Source of the DNA: Alectoria sarmentosa
Lineage: Eukaryota > Ascomycota > Lecanoromycetes > Lecanorales > Parmeliaceae
Assembly: GCA_009733775.1 (NCBI GenBank)
Contig: WOGZ01000102.1
Location: forward strand, 1 to 64,000
Reading direction: 5' to 3'
Length of the DNA stretch: 64,000 nt
This document shows, in pieces, positions 42,679-53,698 of the stretch; position 1 is the first letter of the stretch, and each line of letters begins with the position of its first letter. The notes under the pieces are model-generated. The model ran no database searches. It was not told where the DNA came from and saw only the letters and a program-made list of their open reading frames with translations. A program made the position numbers and the translations under genes.

Positions 42679-43143
42679 CTAACCCTTCCAACACACCACA
42701 TGCTCGCCGATTCCTCTTACCAGCACGACGGCTACATCTCCTTGAACACATCGAAATCTCCTCCCTGCTGCTAGTTGTTGAAGTCCAGTAGTATTGAGCA
42801 CAATTATCTCGTCGGCGGTTCTCTCCGTGTTGTTTCTGACCCTTCGAATCCACCACATCCCCATCCACCTTCTGACCAACACGTCCAATGCATTCTCCAT
42901 GCACCGAAACCGTCTGCTACCATCATCAAATCCTACTATCGCGCCGGCTATCATCTACGCCATTTTACCCTTCGAACCCACCTCATCTTCGTCCAACACG
43001 CCTGCTACATCCTTCATGCACCGAATTCGTCTGCTGTCAGTATTGAGTATAGTACAGGTCCCCCCTGTTCGTGTCACAGATGTGGGGAAAGCGCCCAGGA
43101 GTTGAGTGCGATGACGTTTTGCTGGGACCACAAGGGTGGCCAA
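42679..43143 (-). repeat. three degenerate tandem units, ~130-160 bp, partly coding-like
   Basis: Units near 42680-42790, 42838-42930 and 42968-43050 (plus coordinates) share CCTTCGAA-CCACC-CAT, CCAACACG-C, CATGCACCGAA--CGTCTGCT and TATTGAG. On the minus strand a single frame runs 43143-42679 with only one internal TAG (42957-42955). It repeats the peptide core RRxRCMxxxAxVLxR three times (RRIRCMKDVAGVLDE, RRFRCMENALDVLVR, RRFRCVQGDVAVVLVR). It may be a decayed tandemly duplicated mini-gene. Confidence 0.55.
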
Positions 43144-43585
43144 AGGGATGTGAATGACTACGTTGAAATACGGATGAAAGAAGCATGGCAGATGGGTAAT
43201 GCCGGCTCTTCAAGCTCGAGGCGAGGGGCGATAGATATGATAGATATGCCCGAAGCCGGTGGTCTGTGGTCAATTTCCTGCTTCTTGACCCTACGAAATA
43301 CAATAGCACATCCACATCCTATGCCCAAGCCCAGCATTCCCAATCCTCATGAATCCCCCAAACGTGGGCTTGCACCCGAAAAGCCATGCAGACCTGAATC
43401 CCACTCAGCTGCAAAACTTCGCAAAAGCATGGTGCTCATGTTTGCGCGCTGTCTGACCGGTCTCTCTACCTTCCTTGCCCTTACCCCTGCCATTCCGGCA
43501 GTGGATAAACAAGGAAAGGATGCCCATATTCAATTTCACGCATACACCTCCTCCCAATCTGTGTCACATTGGAAGTCAGCATTTA
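43144..43585. other. intergenic
   Basis: A long plus open frame covers this region but is antisense to nothing known and has no domain. Not called. Confidence 0.3.
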
Positions 43586-43981
43586 TCATGCGCGGACTTC
43601 ACATTCGAACAAACTTCGTAACAGCTCCATAAAATGAGTAGAAACACCACTTCCACAAAAATATCCTAACATACCATCAAGAAACTCTTCGTATTCCGAG
43701 TCCGAATCCTCCGAGAAATCATCGTACGGATCCTTGTTTCTGTCCATCTCGTCGCCGTTGTCCTCCATGACACCGGTGCGACTGCATTCTGGGCAATAAT
43801 ACATTGAGTCACCCAGACAGTCAGCAATGGCATTGGGGCAGTGGAAGAAATCGTCATCGTACAAGCGACTGTCGGCGGAGAGTGGGCAATCATTGCAGTA
43901 GATGACGTCGAATACACGGACGCCATCGTACTCCTTTGGTTCGCTGCAGCAAGTGTAGATGGTGTAGGTGTAGTAGCACAT
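43586..43981 (-). CDS. small Cys-rich acidic protein
   Basis: 131 residues, clean ATG at 43981. Start MCYYTYTIYTCCSEPKEYDG resembles a group of uncharacterised fungal proteins that open with a CYY...C motif. Cys pairs CNDC (residues about 29-32), FHCPNAIADC and YYCPECSRTG suggest a small zinc-binding fold. An acidic middle follows (DDFSEDSDSEYEEFLDG). A GTATGTTAGG donor-like site after FLDG suggests a possible intron, so the last ~25 residues are uncertain. No signal peptide. Function unknown. Confidence 0.5.
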   Translation of the reverse strand: MCYYTYTIYTCCSEPKEYDGVRVFDVIYCNDCPLSADSRLYDDDFFHCPNAIADCLGDSMYYCPECSRTGVMEDNGDEMDRNKDPYDDFSEDSDSEYEEFLDGMLGYFCGSGVSTHFMELLRSLFECEVRA

Positions 43982-44459
43982 TCTGGGACCTGGGACTGAT
44001 TGTGGGGGTTTGGAGTTGCGAGGAAGAATAGAGAGGACCCTTTCTGAGTTGGTGGGTGGTTCTTTGGAGCAGGTGGACGGGGTTTGAAATCCTTGAGGCT
44101 TGTTGAAGAATTTGAAGATAATAAAGGAGTTGAAGATGATGAATTGTGAGGAGAAAGCCAGCTTACATATAAGGGATGAGTTCGCCTGACATCTTTTTCA
44201 CGGTTGAAGGCTGTAGATGCGGCGTCATCGTCTTCCTGGGGTAATCCAGTGTGCACGGGGCCAGGAGGAACTTATGCATGGTCGGATGGGAAGTCCTGAC
44301 AGTACTGTTCACGAGACATGGGCCAGTCCAATTCCATGCGACCTTCGGGGTCAGGGCAGTAATGAAGTCCCAACCACAAGACCGCTCCAAAGGCGAAGGC
44401 AGTAGACTGACTAGCTGGATAGAAAGTACAATCAAGTCATGCTTTCAAGACTGACGCCC
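43982..44459. other. intergenic
   Basis: No supported gene; upstream region of the Cys-rich gene. Confidence 0.35.
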
Positions 44460-44870
44460 AGTGGAGGAGAGTGAGGCGGTAGTCCTCGCGGTACGAATCA
44501 CGATGCTCCGCTGGCTCCAAAGGGTGCCAATGGATGGATTGAAATCCCTCGCGGTATCATCCACGATTGTCAAGCTGAGGTATTAAATGATCAAGTTGTA
44601 ATCCTTCGCAGCACCAGCGTCGCTGCATTCAGACCATCGCGACGGCTGTCAAGGAGCCCCTTACTCTCGGTAAGACGAGACTGCCGCCTTCTGAGAATGA
44701 TGGCAACGTTGGGTTGGAAAGCCCTCGTGGCCCAAAATGGGAAGCTACCGCCTAATGAAAACCATTACATGGTTGGGGGGGAGGCCCCCGCTATCTGAAA
44801 CCTGAATCTGCCGCCTCAGCGAAAGGGTAGCAATGATTGGTTCAGACCTCTGAAGCCTCCTCTCATCAAA
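44460..44870. repeat. degenerate repeat region
   Basis: Related units near 44513, 44693 and 44816 share GGGT-GCAAT-GAT-GATTG-A--CCCTCG-GG and are each preceded by or include CTGCCGCCT or GAGGCGGT. Spacing is irregular (about 180 and 125 bp). No coding frame follows the repeat. Confidence 0.4.
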
Positions 44871-46218
44871 TTTGTGGTAGAAGTCGGGTCAGAAGCAGGG
44901 TGCAATTTCATTCGCCGTCTTACTACCCAGCAGTGTGAACTACAAGCAGGTGAGGCATACCTTGTCAACTTTACTTCGTGCGTAGTATCCACATAGTGAG
45001 GCGGATGAGGGGCGGTATGAAACACTTCAACACTTCGCTCCGTCGTCCATGTACGAATGGAATGACCCACTCGACTGGCGTCCCAGGATCTCCAGCGCTC
45101 AGAATCCTCCACACCACCAGCACGATGGCGAGCTTGGGCAGGCCATGCTGATGATAGAGAGTTCAGACCCCAAGAGCGTGTCAAAGCAAAGTTTTGAGGA
45201 GGACAGGCGTAGGTAGAGATATAATTGAGCTAGCTGTAGAATCATTGCTCTTTGAGCACGATTCAAGGGCCATGAATAACACCAAACCCTGAATTCGGTT
45301 ACAAAAGAGTTGGCTGGCCAAAACTTGGATGCCACATTTTGCGTAGGGTGCTCTTTGCGAAGAGACGAAGATTAGGGGCAGTGCCGTCGAGCAGGTGGTG
45401 ATAGAGGCCTGGTCCATGATAGCTACTACCACCTCATTTGATCCCCCCTGGATAGCAGTTCTCCTGACGACTAACGATACTGTGAATCGTGATCGATCAG
45501 AGAGAGTGTGATGTTTACCAACACAACACATACATCACTGTGATCCTCCTCAGCGTCTGTGCTGCACGGGGCCCTGGAGTTGTTGGAAGCTGCTGGGAAT
45601 GAAAGCAGGAGAATGATGAGATATGCTTGTTGGTCGCACAGCCTTACTGTATACAACTTCAGTAAAAAAAAAAGAGAAGGCTAGTTGCAGCAGCAGACAT
45701 ATCTGCGCGCCTGGGTGAAAATCTATTACTTACCATTTTACCATTCAGCCTTCAAGCCTTGAAATGCGGCTAGTATATTGTTTGGTAAAGTATTGTCGTC
45801 TAAAGTATCGATCGACGACGCTAAACCCCCGCATCTGCTAGAAGCCGAAGGTACTTTACTTAAAAAGATACCCGGAGAGACCATCTACAAAGGGCTAGTC
45901 TAGATTGGTGAAAGAGGGGTCGCTGGCCTGTTCACTTTTCCATTCACATGGGGCCGGCCCCAAGCTTCTATTTTGATCAATACATAACTTACCAATGTAA
46001 TTTCCCACGGTAATAATAATAATGAGCCTGCTGAAACCCCTACCAAGCCACTACTCGGGAGCTGAGGGGCCGATGTGAAAGCACGCCACCACCCTGTAGC
46101 TGTTTGCTGGTGGTATTTAATGGTATTGAGCTTCAATTCCTAATGGCGCTGGTACAACGGTGTAGCTGTTTTCTATTTTCTGTAGCCCGAATGCAAAACA
46201 TATATCCTCCCACTTCTT
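44871..46218. other. intergenic
   Basis: A minus ORF at 45531-45181 (116 codons, ATG) has no motif. Short AAT triplet run near 46013-46024. Nothing supported. Confidence 0.3.
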
Positions 46219-46253
46219 TTGCTTCTTGCTTCTTGCTTCTTGCTTCTTGCTTG
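46219..46253. repeat. (TTGCTTC)n microsatellite
   Basis: About five copies of a 7-bp unit. Confidence 0.8.
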
Positions 46254-46530
46254 CCAAGGACCTCATTTTCAAAGATGAGACGTCAATCTCAAGTCTTGGA
46301 CCGAGTCTTGTCCTCACATCCCGTCTTTGATCGAAGCCTAACATAAGGACACGTCATCTATTCAAGGCAACATGACCAAGTCTTCACGTGATCCTGCTTA
46401 CCCACCCGTGCTTACCAAACTATAGATACAATAATCGATACACCTACATCCTCCTTCCCTCGCCCCCCACCCCTTCCTGCCTCCACACAGCTATAATCAT
46501 TCCGTTACCGTCATCCCACCCATCACGCCC

Positions 46531-47610
46531 TCAGCTAATCCCAACCACACCACCACCAATCGAGATCCCCGCCGTCCACATCTGCCGAAGCGCCGAATCT
46601 CCCGCCACTGAATCGCTATGGAAAACCATCTGCGCCCCCGCCGATCCCACAGTCGCACTGCCAGGACTGTTCAACGCCCCTCCATCACCCCCACTCACCA
46701 ACAACGGACTCGACGCTTTTGTATAGGGACCTCCGACCGCACTGGCAGTCGCGTAGCTAGTATCATATTCCGGCCCGTTGTAGCAATTGCTGCTGAAGAA
46801 GAGGTAGTATGTGCCACTGACGAGCACTAGACTGGGGGCCTCGATGAGGGGACCGTCACTAGCACCGCGATCGAGGATCTGCGTGGCGGTACCAGTCATA
46901 GTTACACCATCGGCTTCGACGCCTTGCAGCATAATGGGTGTGGAGTAGGCTCCGTCGCCGTTGCCGCAGGTGCCGCCGCCGCCGAGGCTGTTGCCGTCGA
47001 CTTTGTAGACGACGTAGAGGGACCCGTCCGAGTCCGTGAAGCCAGCTGGGTCGATGGCGCCGCCTTGGCTGTGGTGGAATTTTAGTCAAAGTTTGAGATG
47101 AAATACTTGCCAAGGGTAGACTGACTCTAAAGGACAGGCAAAAGCGGTGTCACTGGCTGTGTATGGACCTTCCACTGTCAAGGATGTGGCAGTCCCAACG
47201 CAATGCATGTTCGTGTTTGTAGATGAAGCCGCGGCGAAGTACAAGACAAAGGATCCATCAGCCTGTCCATGTCAGCCTTCCAGTCCTTCTCCAGCTCCTG
47301 GTAGATGGCCTCTTACTATCTGAATAACATCAGGCGCCCACGTTTCGCCCGTACTCCAAGACGGTATGGAGCGTAGAGCGTCATCACCTGTCACAGTCCA
47401 AGTGTCAAAGTCTGGTGATGTTGCTATTTGAATGTTTTGGGCTCCGTTGGTAGTCGCAAACGCATAGTACGTGCCCCCAACGTTGATGAAAGCAGGGTCT
47501 GCGAAATCTGACGTGATAACAGGACCATTTGAGTATGCCCGTTTCGCCACGGGTGCTTGCGAAGAAAAGGGGGTGATGGAGAGTAAGAGAAGAAGTGCTT
47601 GAAAGGACAT
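46531..47610 (-). CDS. secreted glycoside hydrolase family 43 (arabinanase/arabinofuranosidase/xylosidase type)
   Basis: Five-bladed beta-propeller enzyme acting on arabinose- or xylose-containing plant cell wall polymers. 322 residues in three exons (47610-47317, 47262-47126, 47068-46531; introns 54 and 57 nt). Signal peptide residues 1-19 (ALLLLLSITPFSSQA), then VAKR, a possible Kex2 site. The family's three acids are visible: base Asp38 in DFADPAF, modulator Asp in GGAIDPAGF and acid Glu in LIEAPSLV. WSTGETWAPDVIQI and YYLFFSSNCY are typical blade motifs. Single-domain; no carbohydrate-binding module. TATAAG lies about 95 bp upstream. Exact specificity within GH43 cannot be read here. Confidence 0.9.
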
Positions 47611-48528
47611 GTTGAAAATGTGTGTGGGGTTTGTGTGGTGGGAAGTGGAGATGAATCTGTTGATGATGTTGCTTCTCCATGATGTGGGATGACGCTCATC
47701 TTATACTCCAAAGAACATCCAGAGTACAAAGTCCGGTCAGCGTAAGGCTTACGGGTACCGCCAGTACATCGTCATCCCGTCAGGCTCTGCGAAAGATCTT
47801 CGTGGCCACACCATTGGTTCAGTGTAAGGTTCGTAAACACGGGCACGCACATGGTCATCCCGCCATCAGCTGGCGATGAGAATGCGGAGACGGCATCATC
47901 AGAGTTGGTGGGTCTCGGAGCGCATATCAATTCAGTGCAAGGCGCACAAGAAGCGCCAAGGAAAACATCATGACCCTGTTTCGCACAGCAGAGAAAGGGT
48001 GGGAGACTTGGTAGATCGTGCAGTCAGCTGGAAGGCTGTTTCATGTAGGGAGTCAAGGGAATCCAAAGTGACCTCTGGATGATGTCATACTGCATGTGAC
48101 GGAGATTGGAATAAACGGCATCTTGTCATGGGTTACCAGAAACTCCTTCCACACCTGATACCTGAAACTCTTTCCCAACAAGGCAGCTGTAAACAAAGAT
48201 GAATGTTGTACGTCAGAGCTCAAGGCCGAGTGTCCAATTCAATTCGTTTCCAGAGCCGTCAGCCGGTCTTCCGAAGAAAATTATTTCCACCAAGAGGCAG
48301 GCTGAGCAACAATGTTTGGGTCCATGTTCACTTCCCTAATTGGTCACAATACTTCGATGTAACCACATACTCGGTTTCGCCCCCGGACGCAATCTCCTGG
48401 CTGATGCAACCGTTCGTTCCACAAGAACCTAATAAAATAAATCGGAAAAATAAATTGTTCCACGTAGAATGGAACCTTTAAAATTTTCAAGAAAATGCAA
48501 AATTGGTATTGCATGGATAAAGTGATAT
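47611..48528. other. intergenic
   Basis: No supported gene. Confidence 0.4.
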
Positions 48529-48945
48529 GTTAGTGCTGGCATACTCGAATGCACACAATCACACTCATGCAAATGAGGGCATACACTTAACGTAAACAGT
48601 GATCGGACCGTCCCAACGCCAGGGCGAGCAAGCGAACAGAGGCTTGAACAGGCATATTCTCGTACCCCAGCGTTAAGAAATTCCTATGCTTGTAGCAGCA
48701 TAGACCTAGAGTGAAACCGAAGCTATATTGAGGTGCTGACGGGCGGGCGGGACAAGAATGTTATGGCTCTGAAAGGATTGAAGTCGAATAATGAGCCACT
48801 GACTGGTGCAAGACAGGTATATATAGAACTCTTTCATGAAAGGCGTCTCGTCTTATGAACACGTGCGAGGGTGTGTGGAACACTCCATGCGACCATGCGA
48901 TATCCGTCTATGCGACACACTAACCCGCAGTCCCACTGGCGAACA
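48529..48945 (+). repeat. dispersed ~420 bp repeat, copy B (solo-LTR-like)
   Basis: Second copy of the element at 21452-21871, same orientation, with TGTT...AACA termini and a TATATATAGAA segment. The flanking pentamers do not match, so no target duplication is seen. Confidence 0.65.
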
Positions 48946-50056
48946 GTCGACTTACCATACACTTTTGGTGGGATGCCGGCGTTTTGGGGGCCGGACTTGT
49001 CGGACATTGCATCTGCCAGAAATAGTAGTAGTTGGCGTCTTCAATGGCGACCTTCTGAACCCCCTCGGTTAAGGAGCCCACTTACCCTATTAGGCAATAT
49101 GCGATAGGTCGAATGCGTTGCGCGACAGTGAGAGTGAGGGCGGGTTTCAAGGCATCTTAGAGAGTCCTGGGATGGTCTCACTCTTGAAGAGCTCCGAGTG
49201 AGATCCCTTGCAACCCACCCCAGTTCATTTCGTGGCCCCGTTACGCGGCGTTGAAAGTTGATCTTACCGCGATAATCGCTTATCAGATCTGTTTGTTCAT
49301 ACAATCGATAACGAACGATTAGCAACTGCGATTTTGACGGTATAAGAACTATCCAAATGCAATAGATGATTATGAGTTATTAAGATGGGAGATATTCGGG
49401 GTGGAGTTTTGGGGTTGGATTGAAGCTCGTGAGCTCTGAAACCCCAGCGGACTGAGGTGCCGGACGCCGTTACCACCCCCCTTCCCGTCAACTGTATTGT
49501 CTTATTGAGTACGGAGTAAAGTCAATATTACGGGTATTACTTTCGAGTAAAGCCGTACTTCAAGGCTGTAAGGAAGCTTCCCCTGGAACATTCTTTCTGG
49601 ACATTGTCGCCTAAAATTTGCCTGCAAGAGCACACAAAGAAACGCTAGCAGAAAAATTCTGGGACTGGAGTGTAAGCGGCCCTAAGCCCAGCTAGCTCTT
49701 CGAGCACAAGATTGAGACAGTTGAGGTGGGAAAGTCTTTTGAGGCTCATGGAATAGGCAAAGTAATAAGGGTCTGGTAATCTCGGACTGGAGTCAAATAC
49801 TGTACTTAAGCTCGATTTCGTCAACCAGTAACGGCTTGTCCGTTCAAGAATGAGATCGAGTATGAATTTCAGGCCAGCACTCGTCAATTAGTAACGGCTT
49901 GCTGATTCAGGATAGAAGTCAAACGTGCGCTACAAGCCTGAAGACCATGCCAGAAGTGTCCACAAAAGGCTACTTGATCGTGAATTCGAATCCTTTTTTC
50001 GAAATGGGACGCGGCTCATTCTTCCAATTTTCAGGTTGTCCAACGGGTAATGAAGC
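48946..50056. other. intergenic
   Basis: Contains a local duplication near 49800-49910 (CGTCAA-CAGTAACGGCTTG and TCGTCAATTAGTAACGGCTTGC). No gene supported. Confidence 0.4.
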
Positions 50057-51174
50057 TCAGTTTACTTGAAGTACCACCATTCGACCCGGTCGCGAGATAG
50101 ACACATCTGCTTCTGGGGACACAACCATGATAGATCCTCGAATCAAGCCCAGTGTGATAGGCTCTAAATCCAGTTTTCCGCTGAACATCATATTCACGGT
50201 GGTAGGTATTCCGTAAAAGGCTGTGATCTTCGCGTCGATGCTGATATCCTCCTCCTTATGCAGCGATGTCAGGATTGGGACCCACTCTTTCTCAAGGCTA
50301 GGTTGCAGTGCCGGTGAAACGCCAGTAGAACAATCCCGGTGTGTAGCAATCCTCGTGATGCACGATCTGAAGTGACGCACTGGTCTCAATATACCCAGGT
50401 GGTAGCAGCAGTCTTTGAACAACGGATACAGAACCTTCCAATGATGACTCGGATTGAACCATCATATTAGCTTTATTCAAGATGCTTCTACACTTTGGTA
50501 GGTCGTCCAATTTGATTGACGTACATGCACGCTTGATCTGGACATTGGAAGACTCACGAACTTTCCTCCTTACGTGTTCGACCTGCAGGTGAAGAGCTTC
50601 CCGAACCTCCTCTGCTGCTCTGGTAACGTGGGCCGAGAAAGGGTTGCCAGTATTCAAAACGGCGGCGAGAATGACACTAGCTCTATCGGTGAGTACTTCT
50701 GCACCATCGTTTTCCTCCTCTCAATTCGATTTCTTTGTGTGCACCTGTGGCTGAAATGACAGGGTTGACCTCCCGACACGAGCCGATATCTTAGGCATGT
50801 TCTTCATTGGCACAGACTGATCGCGCGATTCCTCCCGCCCGGGCTTGAGTTTGGCAGGGGCAACCGCTCCTCCCTTTCGACGAAAAAAGAAACATCACAG
50901 CGGAGAAAGATGGACAGTGGGTGAAATTGTGCTCATCCCTGTTCTTCTCAATGTCCGCCACACCTTGCTCCAAGCCTTATTTAATGGCCTTCGCCAAGTC
51001 TTCTACCGCATCTGTCAAGACTAGAGGTGGCATGGTGGACGGTATACCCGCCGCTGTCATGTTTTCAGGATAGCTTTTCAGGGCTGCAAGGATGAGCTTA
51101 TACTCTGTTGCAGGATTGTTGCTAGACCTAAATCGCACTCGCTCCATCCTTTGTTGCGTCAAACAAGGCCCATT
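50057..51174 (-). pseudogene. decayed gene, unknown family
   Basis: Coding-like segments on the minus strand: from an ATG near 51147 a helical start (NNPATEYKLILAALKSYPEN), interrupted by TAA at 50979-50977, continuing in the same frame (EQGVADIEKNRDEHNF). Then NTGNPFSAHVTRAAEEVREA and HLQVEHVRRKVRESSNVQIK (50657-50520) lead to a frame change near 50340 with no intron signal, followed by SLEKEWVPILTSLHKEEDIS, NMMFSGKLDLEPITLGLIRG and an end at 50057. One nonsense change and one indel make an inactive gene the simplest reading. Family not recognised. Confidence 0.45.
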
Positions 51175-51403
51175 GGGAAGGCAGTGATCTGAGTTCCTAA
51201 GCTGCCAGCTGGTGAACCTCTTCGTGCTCCGGTCGCTCTGGGGCGGCGCTGAACTCAGCTGATCTTCCCTGAGAGAGACATATGAATCGGTTAAAGCTGA
51301 CTGCCAGTAATACTAATATTGCTTTCATGCCCGTCATATTTTCAGCTAGGAGGAACTTGGTGCCATAATAAACCCCCTGAGCTGGGCTGCGGTGTCCACC
51401 TCT

Positions 51404-52000
51404 TTATGAAATCGTGTGGAACCTCTGCGAGTGGACTACCGCTGGCCAGCTGTTGGCAGTGGCTCCAGTAGAGCTTCCTTGTACTTGCCAAACCTCCATT
51501 GTGAAAAAACGATCCGAACAAGCGTCGGAACAGCAGCTTTCGCAATTCATGTTCTCTCCTCCGTCACCTTTTGGGTAAGCCGAAGTCAAAAACCTGAGTC
51601 GTAGAATACGCATCATAGAGGACGTGGTGTTCACAGCCTGGCTCGGAGGGCGCCCAATGCATTTTGAAGTTTCCCGCTGCTTCTCAGGCTTTGCGATACA
51701 CATGCTTACATCGCTTGTGAGTTGTGACTCGCTGGTTCCATCAGTCTCCCGATACCTCCAAAATAGTCCCTTTATGTGCAACGCGATATCCTTACAAACC
51801 AATCCACTTAGTAGTAATAATAAAACTCTTGGTAAATAATCTGTAGAAAATGGTTCAAATTGCAATTCATGTACAGAATAAATTCCCTTCATAATTCCTT
51901 GTTGTCGCGTAGTGACAGTCCCAATCTGAGGAGTAATTTTTGGAGTTGTTCGGAGACTAGAATAATGGAACCAACGAGTACTACTAGTACCTACTACCAT
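51404..52000 (-). CDS. open reading frame, doubtful
   Basis: 199-codon minus frame with ATG at 52000. Contains a hydrophobic stretch (YLPRVLLLLLSGLVCKDIAL) and a Cys cluster (NCESCCSDACSD), but no known domain. It could be a chance frame or an upstream exon of the decayed gene next to it. Confidence 0.2.
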   Translation of the reverse strand: MVVGTSSTRWFHYSSLRTTPKITPQIGTVTTRQQGIMKGIYSVHELQFEPFSTDYLPRVLLLLLSGLVCKDIALHIKGLFWRYRETDGTSESQLTSDVSMCIAKPEKQRETSKCIGRPPSQAVNTTSSMMRILRLRFLTSAYPKGDGGENMNCESCCSDACSDRFFTMEVWQVQGSSTGATANSWPAVVHSQRFHTIS

Positions 52001-52059
52001 CAAATAGGCCCATCTACGTCATCACCATGATTACTAATACCCCTCTCAACTCTCAACTC

Positions 52060-52609
52060 TCAACGCCCGCCAATCACGCCATCCACAACCATATCCTCTA
52101 TAGCTCCCTCGCTAGCCCCTTTCTCTTGATCACTCCCCTTTTGCTTCACGTGTTTGTCGTATCGTTGATGGCCTTTGCTTAGATCTTGACTCACGCCGTT
52201 GTCGAGACGCTTCGAGCCAACCGATGAAGGCAAGGCGTCACCTGTCCCTGTAATGGTTTCGGGGTTAGGGGCGGTATCGCGAATAGTCTACGAAGAGCAA
52301 GAGAGAGAGAGAGAGAGTCAGTCAAGTATTCTGTGTATGATCACGGCCATGGTCTCCAAGTATGGAGACAGTTGGAAAGGTGGAAGGGAAAATGCCACGT
52401 ACTCTGCTAACGTCTTGAGCGTTATCTGCTGCACCAGCCAGATCAGTGGCACCTAGGTTATTGGCATCATTGGATGGGTCTGCAATCTGATCGGGGCGAG
52501 GAACAGAGGCTATGGTGTTTGGAGTTCCTGCGTCATCGGGGACTTTGGTGCCTTCGGCGGCCATGTCTGTGATGGAGCCACCTTGAGGATTGGGATCTTG
52601 TGATGTCAT
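52060..52609 (-). CDS. small disordered acidic protein
   Basis: 144 residues in two exons (52609-52403, 52287-52060; 115 nt intron, phase 0). Exon 1 is Asp/Pro/Ala-rich (ITDMAAEGTKVPDDAG; DPSNDANNLGATDLAGAADN), exon 2 is Gly/Lys/Asp-rich (RLDNGVSQDLSKGHQRYDKH, then VKQKGSDQEKGASEGAIEDM). No signal peptide, membrane helix or known domain. The hydrophilic, Gly/Asp/Lys-rich composition recalls stress-type hydrophilins, but that is only compositional. The intron's pyrimidine tract on the coding strand is a (CT)n microsatellite directly before the acceptor. Reading on without splicing gives a hydrophobic tail and stop. Confidence 0.6.
52301..52318. repeat. (GA)n microsatellite inside an intron
   Basis: Nine GA dinucleotides on the plus strand, forming the polypyrimidine tract of the 3' splice site of the minus-strand gene. 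Confidence 0.85.
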
Positions 52610-53698
52610 TTTCAGGTCTTTGACTGGTGCAAGTACAGAGAGTTGGAACTGGTTTGAGAGTGAAGGGACAATGGATAGTCAAACTTGGGAGGGATTTCGG
52701 GAACGTCAACGCTCCCCAATTGTCTGGTGGTACGAGTAAACAGTACGTTTATCTCGTCATGGAACTGCCGTCATCGCTTAAGGTGATCAAGCCACTTGTT
52801 CAGCCCTAAGCCTAATGTAGGCCAATCTGGATGACTTCACAACACGAGAGACAGATCAAACAGCAATAATCACGGTATAATATACGTGATGAATGGTAAA
52901 ATGGAACTCGAGATGAACAAATTGTTGCGTTCTACAAGATTGCGCAGAGACAATAAGTGATGAAGGTCAAGTCCTGCCTGCTTTTGCAAGCGAGCAGTGA
53001 GGAGCGAATTGAGGGATAGGAGCATATCACCATTTCAATCCAAGTAGCAATAGGTATTCGAGGCAGATGTCAGGAGTAGCTTATCAAAGCAACTACTCTA
53101 GACATCAGCGAACAATTGCAGAGCTTGCGTCAGGGTCCATGTAAGATGTCAGACGGAGGAAGGAATAATAAGCTGCACCGACCATCCCAGAGCAGTCTGG
53201 ATATTCTGTCTGAATCGTGACTATTTGAATCCCAACCAAAAGGAAGACCACCTACCTAGATAGAAAGTGTTTGGCCATCTGCAGGTAGGCGACAGCTGAT
53301 ACTTAAGTGGGCAAGTTGGCGTTCGATTTTGCTTCTTAATTTGCTCTGGCAGGCTGGGGTTCTTTCTCGTCCTTTCCCGCTCCCTCTCTCACCGCTGCAA
53401 CTACTCGTACTCTACGACTACGAGTACTCAAGCAATAAATCAACTGTGAATACGAATACGTCTCAGCCGTTTTCTCTGCAATTGACCTGAATATCTAAAA
53501 TCATCTTTCTCCAGTTCACACATCACAGCAGCAGATGGTTGTCTAGGTTATACCCCTGTCTATATGGCACGGCAGGTCGCGAGTACGATGTTGACTTTAC
53601 CCGATTCGTACTCGTAGCAGGTCATTTTCCTGGGTGCCTGGAATCTTATATCTCCGCAAGTATGCCCTCTGCTGCTTCAAACACACCGTTCTCCCTTC
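52610..53698. promoter_or_regulatory. divergent intergenic region upstream of the Zn2Cys6 gene
   Basis: 1.1 kb between divergent starts. TACTCGTACTCTACGACTACGAGTACTC near 53404-53430 has several overlapping ACTCGTA/ACGAGT inverted elements that could bind a dimeric factor. No gene supported. Confidence 0.35.

Noticed and set aside
42775..43632. 285-codon plus open frame
   Set aside because: It runs through degenerate tandem repeats and non-coding sequence, begins without ATG and has no domain; the length comes from repeat composition.
45181..45531. 116-codon minus ORF with ATG
   Set aside because: No motif and low-complexity hydrophobic composition; likely chance.
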